From positions 1 to 25,337 of the forward strand of contig JBILNK010000047.1 in assembly GCA_044375105.1 (NCBI GenBank): 25,337 bases of DNA. Reading direction: 5' to 3'. The notes below the pieces were generated by a model. That model searched no databases. It worked only from the letters and a program-made list of their open reading frames with translations, and had not been told where the DNA came from. Within the stretch, counting starts at the first letter, position 1. The number at the start of each line of letters is the position of its first letter. The translations under genes and the position numbers were made by a program. Positions 21,234 through 25,337 of the stretch are shown here, one piece after another. Source of the stretch: JBIKLM01 sp044375105. Lineage in GTDB: Bacteria > Planctomycetota > UBA1135 > GCA-002686595.

Positions 21234-23510
21234 ATGACCGCCGCCGATCCCCAATCCGACCCGAGCCCGCAGACCCCGGAGAACCGTCGGGCGCGGCGGC
21301 GTGGGCTGGCCGCGCGGCGGGCCGCGGAGAGCGGGCAATCCAAGCCCGCGGACTGGCGCCGGCCGGCCCCTGGATCTGAGGCGCCGCCTCCGGAAGGGGC
21401 GCCGCCTCCGGAGGGTGCCCCGTCGACGGGTCAACCCGCCCTTTCGGCCCAGGGATCCGCAGAGGCCCGGCAGGCTTCCGGGCCCTCCCCATCGGCCCCG
21501 GATTCGCCCCGCACGCCGGCTTCCGTTCGCCCCGCGGTTCCCGCGCAGCCGCAGGAGACCGAAATCGCTGCGGGGCCCGAAGGCGCTCCTCTCGCGGCGG
21601 GCGCTGCCGCGCCAGCGGGCGCCGCGCCTGCTGCCGCGACCCCGCAGACCGAGCCCGGTTCGGAGCCCGGCGCTCTGCCCCGCCTCGCCGGGGCCAACCC
21701 GGACTCCGGGCCGGATCCGGCGGCGGGACCCGCCTCCGCTGCGCCGGAAGCATCCGCCCCGGCCGCTCCCCAAGGACCCGAGGAGCTGGGCGAGGCCCCG
21801 GTACAGCCCGCGGAGCCCCCTGCCGACCCCTTCGCGCTCGTGCCGGCCGCCCTGGCGCCGGCCCTGCGCGCCCGCGGCTTCCAAACCCTCACCCCGGTGC
21901 AGGCCGCCGTGCTGGTGCCGACCGCGGCCGGCCGCGACCTGCAGATCTCGTCCAAGACCGGCTCGGGCAAGACCGTGGCCCTGGGCCTGGCCCTGGCCCC
22001 CACGCTGACCAACGCCGCTGCGGGCCCGACTCCCGGCCCGCGCGCCCTGATCATCGTCCCGACCCGCGAGCTGGCCAACCAGGTCGCCGAGGAGTTGACC
22101 TGGCTCTACGCCGGCCAGCGCGGCGTGCGCGTGGCCTCGGTCACCGGCGGCACGCCCCTGTTCCGCGACCGGCAGGTGCTCGCCGGGCGGCCCGCGCTGC
22201 TGGTCGGCACCCCAGGCCGCCTGCTCGACCACCTGCGCAGCGGCCAGCTCGATCCGAGCGCGGTCCGCGAGCTGGTGCTCGACGAAGCCGACCAGATGCT
22301 CGATCTGGGCTTCCGCGAAGACCTCGAGGCGATCCTCGACAGCCTGCCGGCCGAGCGCCGCACGCAGCTCGTCTCCGCCACTTTCCCGGAGGGCATCCTG
22401 CGCCTGGCCGAGCGCTACCAGCAGGACCCGCTGGCGATCGAAGGCACGCGCCTCGGGGAAGCCAACCTCGACATCCAGCACGAGGCCTACGCGGTCGAGC
22501 GCTCCGGGCGCTATGGGCTGCTGGTCGATCTGCTGGCCCTGCAGGACGCCCCGCGGACCCTGGTATTCGTCGAGCGCCGCGCCGAGGCCCTGGCCCTGGC
22601 GCACCGCCTCGAGGCCGACGGTTTCGCGGCGCAGCCGCTCTCCGGCGAACTCTCCCAGAGCCTGCGCGAACGCACTCTGGCGGCTTTCCGCGCCGGCCAG
22701 GTGCGCGTGCTGGTCGCCACCGACGTGGCGGCCCGGGGCTTGGATGTCCCCGACGTGGCCGCGGTCATCCACGGCTCCTTGCCGATCAACGCCGAAACCT
22801 ACACGCACCGGGCGGGACGCACGGGGCGGGCCGGGAAAGCCGGCCTGTCGATCCTGTTCGCGCCGCACTACAAGCGCCGCGACGTGGAGCGCCTGGCCCG
22901 CGATGCGCGCGTTCGCTTCCAGTGGCGGCGCTCGCCGGATTCGGCCGAGGTGCGCGCCCAGGTCCGGGCTCGCGAGCGCGCCCGCTTGGCCGCCGAACTC
23001 GAGAACGCCTTGGCCGCCGGACCCAGCGCCGAGCGCCTGGAGGAAGCCCGCGCCCTGCTGGCCGGCCGCGAGCCCGCGGCGCTGGTGGCGGCCCTGCTCG
23101 AGCGCTTCGCCAGCAACACCCCGGGCGCCGCTGCCAGCGGTGCGCGGGCGGGCGCAGCGGGCAGCGTTAGCGCCGCCGCCGACTCCGGCGCAGCGGCCTC
23201 CGATGGTGCGGGCCCGCGCCATCCGGTGGGCGAGCGCGACGAACCGGGCGCGCAACGGCCGCGCGCTGCGGTCGAGGGCGGCGTGCGCTTCACGATCAAC
23301 TGGGGCGCGGCGCGCGGCGCGACGCCTCCGCGCCTGGTGGCTTCCCTGTGCCGCCGCGGCCGCGTGCGCGGCTTCCACATCCGCGCCATCGAGGTCTACG
23401 AGCGCCACAGCACCTTCGAGATCCATCCCGCCGTCGCCGAGCAGTTCGAAGACTTCGCTTCGCGCCGCGACCCCCGCGACCCCGGCATCCTGATCCAGCG
23501 CGAGGAATGA
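21234..23510 (+). CDS. DEAD-box RNA helicase with long disordered N-terminus and DbpA-like RNA-binding domain
   Basis: The product has 758 residues. Residues 1-195 or so are Pro/Ala/Glu/Ser-rich and probably disordered, with a basic patch near residues 18-27 (RRARRRGLAARR). The helicase core follows with all motifs: FQTLTPVQAAVL (Q), KTGSGKT (about 241-247), PTRELANQV (Ia), TPGRLLDH (Ib), DEAD (350-353), SAT (III), ATDVAARGLDVPDV (V) and HRAGRTGR (525-532, VI). The last 75 residues or so (RFTINWGAARGATPPRLVAS onward) look like the DbpA RNA-binding domain, which in DbpA recognises 23S rRNA. A role in ribosome assembly or RNA remodelling is likely. The core is well conserved; the N-terminal extension is unusual for DbpA (about 460 residues in E. 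coli). No Shine-Dalgarno sequence precedes the ATG, but no other start fits better. Confidence 0.95.
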   Translation: MTAADPQSDPSPQTPENRRARRRGLAARRAAESGQSKPADWRRPAPGSEAPPPEGAPPPEGAPSTGQPALSAQGSAEARQASGPSPSAPDSPRTPASVRPAVPAQPQETEIAAGPEGAPLAAGAAAPAGAAPAAATPQTEPGSEPGALPRLAGANPDSGPDPAAGPASAAPEASAPAAPQGPEELGEAPVQPAEPPADPFALVPAALAPALRARGFQTLTPVQAAVLVPTAAGRDLQISSKTGSGKTVALGLALAPTLTNAAAGPTPGPRALIIVPTRELANQVAEELTWLYAGQRGVRVASVTGGTPLFRDRQVLAGRPALLVGTPGRLLDHLRSGQLDPSAVRELVLDEADQMLDLGFREDLEAILDSLPAERRTQLVSATFPEGILRLAERYQQDPLAIEGTRLGEANLDIQHEAYAVERSGRYGLLVDLLALQDAPRTLVFVERRAEALALAHRLEADGFAAQPLSGELSQSLRERTLAAFRAGQVRVLVATDVAARGLDVPDVAAVIHGSLPINAETYTHRAGRTGRAGKAGLSILFAPHYKRRDVERLARDARVRFQWRRSPDSAEVRAQVRARERARLAAELENALAAGPSAERLEEARALLAGREPAALVAALLERFASNTPGAAASGARAGAAGSVSAAADSGAAASDGAGPRHPVGERDEPGAQRPRAAVEGGVRFTINWGAARGATPPRLVASLCRRGRVRGFHIRAIEVYERHSTFEIHPAVAEQFEDFASRRDPRDPGILIQREE

Positions 23511-23526
23511 TCGGTTGGGACTCAAT

Positions 23527-23549
23527 CGGCTCGGGCTGCGCCCGAGCCG
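23527..23549 (+). terminator. Possible terminator hairpin after the helicase gene
   Basis: CGGCTCGGG and CCCGAGCCG form a perfect 9-bp stem with a 5-nt loop, starting 17 bp after the stop codon. The following TAACTCC is not U-rich, so termination strength is uncertain. Confidence 0.5.
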
Positions 23550-23729
23550 TAACTCCAACCCCTCGGATGCCTTTGGGACTGCGTCCGCCTGCCACACAGC
23601 CCGGGATCGGCGCTGCGTGCCGATTTTCTTCCAGGCTGTGAGCGTTCGGGCGGCCCGCGGCTGTTCTAGCGTCCACGCCGAGCTCTATCCGCGCCTGGGC
23701 GGGGGCTGGCACTGATCGGCCGCAGGTCT

Positions 23730-25337
23730 TCAGCCGCTCCAGGCCCGGGCGCCGCGGCGGCCGTGCCAGAAGGCGAGCGCCAGCAGCAGAGCGGACAGGG
23801 CGGAGAGGGCGGCCCCGAGGCGCAGGGAGAACGGCTCGTAGGTCAACAGGATCCGCGACTTGCCCGCGGGGACCGGCAGGGCGTTGAAGGCGTAGTTGGC
23901 GCGCCAGAGGGGGGTTTGATGGCCGTCGACGCGCGCTTTCCAACCCGGGAAGTGGGAGCGCGCGATCACCAGCAGCCCCGCCCGTTCGCGCTCGACCTCG
24001 AGCTCGACCCGGCAAGGCTGCTCGCTCAGCACCCGGGCGGCGAGGGCTGGTCCGAGGGCTGGGGCTGAATCGGCCTGTGGGCCTTCGCCCGGCAGGAACA
24101 GGGCCCGTTCGTAGGGCTCGAATCGGCCTTCGAGCAGGGCCACCTGCAGGGCGCGGCGATCGGCGAAATGCCGCCAGCCGTCGACGCTGAAATAGCGCCC
24201 CAGGTTCGGGCGATGGCGCCACAGCCCCTGGGTCGAGAGCTGGCCGAGGAACTCGAGCTCGCCGTAGCCGTAGGACAGGTCCGCGCGCGCCATGCCAGGC
24301 AGGGGCTCGCCGCCCGCCAGCAGCGGCGGCGGTTCGCCCGGGCGCTTGGGGTCTGGGGACACCGCGAGCTCTACCAGCGCAGCGGCGCGGCGGAAATCGG
24401 CGCTCTCGCCGGAGCAGCGCAGGCGGTAGGCCTTGCCGGCGGAATCCGGCTGCGGGTCGAAGCGCAGCACCACCTCGCGGGCCAGGCAATCGGCCGGTGT
24501 GGGCATTCCTGGGGCGATCGCCTTGGGCGGCAGAGCGCCTTCGGCCAGGCGCCTCCGGTCGAAGCGCTCGCGGGCCAGCTCGCGGCCGGTCTCGGCCTCT
24601 TCGAGCACCAGCTCGACCAGGCCCTCCAGGTTCGTAGGGAACAGCAGGGTTAGCATGGCCGCCTGCAAGCCGGGCCGCGAGGCCCGCAGGGTCTGCACGA
24701 ATTCGGTTCCGGCCACCAGGCGGCGCGGCTTGCCGGCCATGGAGCGCTGGCGCAGGAGGCGCGCGTATTCGCTGTCCACCAGGGGCCAGTGGCCCGGCGC
24801 GAGGACGTAGCGTGCTCCGAACAGCTCCAGGCCGGCGCCGCTGGTAGCGCGCGGGTTCTTGGCCATCTCGGCTGGATCGAAGCACAGGATCAGCGCCATG
24901 TCGTGGTCGGCGACCGCCATGGCGTCGTAGTTCGCCAGCATCGAGATCCGCTGGACCAGGTTGGTCTCGGCCATGATCGGCACGTCGCCCAGCACCGCCA
25001 CCAGTTCGCCGCGGGTCTCCTGCTGCAGGCGCTCGATCGGCGCGGTGCGCGGGTAGAACAGGCGCGCGTCGATGGTCGGGTTGTAGTGCCGATGGATCCA
25101 GCCAAGCTGATAGAACAGCGCCAGAATCGCGGCGCAAGCCGCCAGGGAGCGCGGCCAGCGCGCGGGCAGCAGCGGCAGCGCCGCCAGGGCCAGGGTTCCG
25201 AGCAGCAGGCTGCGGTCGACCTTGCCGCGGTGGGCCTCTGAGAACGAGCGGATCGAGTCGGGCGGCCCCAACTCGGCGATGTGGCGCTCGAACAGCGTCG
25301 CGGCGCCGCTCCGCAGGGCCCACCAGAGCCCGAGCCC
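23730..25337 (-). CDS. C-terminal part of a YfhO-like integral membrane protein; N-terminus outside window
   Basis: The frame is open to the right edge, so at least 535 residues are visible and the start is missing; the TTG at 25271 is not a credible start because sequence before it reads on as protein. Hydrophobic helices lie at the beginning (LLLGTLALAALPLL; AACAAILALFYQLG) and at the end (GAALSALSALLLALAFW). Between them is a large soluble part. The stretch VIARSHFPGWKARVDGH, then PLWRANYAFNALPVPAGK, then ILLTYEPFSLRLG, is the hallmark of the YfhO family C-terminus, a group of multi-spanning proteins linked to glycosylation of cell-envelope polymers. The soluble part probably faces the outside. 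The gene converges on the helicase gene. Confidence 0.88.
   Translation of the reverse strand, partial: GLGLWWALRSGAATLFERHIAELGPPDSIRSFSEAHRGKVDRSLLLGTLALAALPLLPARWPRSLAACAAILALFYQLGWIHRHYNPTIDARLFYPRTAPIERLQQETRGELVAVLGDVPIMAETNLVQRISMLANYDAMAVADHDMALILCFDPAEMAKNPRATSGAGLELFGARYVLAPGHWPLVDSEYARLLRQRSMAGKPRRLVAGTEFVQTLRASRPGLQAAMLTLLFPTNLEGLVELVLEEAETGRELARERFDRRRLAEGALPPKAIAPGMPTPADCLAREVVLRFDPQPDSAGKAYRLRCSGESADFRRAAALVELAVSPDPKRPGEPPPLLAGGEPLPGMARADLSYGYGELEFLGQLSTQGLWRHRPNLGRYFSVDGWRHFADRRALQVALLEGRFEPYERALFLPGEGPQADSAPALGPALAARVLSEQPCRVELEVERERAGLLVIARSHFPGWKARVDGHQTPLWRANYAFNALPVPAGKSRILLTYEPFSLRLGAALSALSALLLALAFWHGRRGARAWSG

Noticed and set aside
21048..23597. 849-residue minus-strand frame opposite the helicase
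   Set aside because: The helicase motifs on the plus strand are complete; the antisense frame is low-complexity.
23511..23729. Small gene between the helicase and the YfhO-like gene
   Set aside because: The open frames are short, without a ribosome binding site or domain; the interval holds a hairpin and otherwise nothing I can support.

Overview
The window is very GC-rich bacterial DNA with 17 genes that look intact or run off an edge, plus two broken genes. The genes are mostly single transcription units separated by long GC-rich intergenic stretches. The gene mix suggests a Planctomycetota-like bacterium: large secreted proteins with a recurring C-terminal beta domain, a sulfatase remnant, a YfhO-type membrane protein, a parallel beta-helix protein and an FG-GAP propeller. 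Few starts have a clear Shine-Dalgarno sequence, which fits that group. The assignment comes from gene style only, because no rRNA or other phylogenetic marker is present.

Layout. 1-777: C-terminal end of a probable secreted subtilase-like protein. 778-1621: a repeat-rich spacer with two 144-bp direct repeats, a partial third copy and a palindromic GC-rich tandem tract. 1622-2440: TPR-like lipoprotein. About 2609-3647: glycine-rich secreted protein broken by a stop codon and a frameshift. 3916-4705: two divergent DoxX-like membrane proteins. 5072-5458: Rid-family protein. About 5580-5960: sulfatase remnant. 6580-8049: secreted alpha/beta hydrolase. 8342-8773: single FAS1 domain protein with a strong terminator. 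9364-10419: YahK-like zinc alcohol dehydrogenase, followed by a hairpin and a 16-bp tandem repeat. 10701-11921: secreted beta-helix protein. 12043-12996: PD-(D/E)XK-like nuclease with a DUF4268-type C-terminus. 13420-15891 (probably from 13315): seven-repeat FG-GAP propeller. On the minus strand follow a degenerate metallo-beta-lactamase-fold protein (16057-17454), a jelly-roll-like secreted protein (17506-18555), a DUF1272 zinc protein (18689-18997) and a YtcJ-like amidohydrolase lipoprotein (19194-21014). 21234-23510: DEAD-box helicase with a DbpA-type RNA-binding C-terminus. 23730-25337: C-terminal part of a YfhO-like membrane protein.

The main theme is an exported protein set. Five proteins with unrelated N-terminal modules (protease-like, alpha/beta hydrolase, beta-helix, FG-GAP propeller, jelly-roll) end in what looks like the same 100-130 residue beta-rich domain. 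That domain lacks the membrane helix and basic tail of PEP-CTERM or LPXTG signals. It is the best candidate here for a poorly described system, either a secretion or attachment tag or a stability domain. A second thread is an interspersed repeat family found in two spacers 7 kb apart in opposite orientations. The remaining genes are ordinary metabolic, RNA or envelope functions, and no operon-scale pathway is evident.
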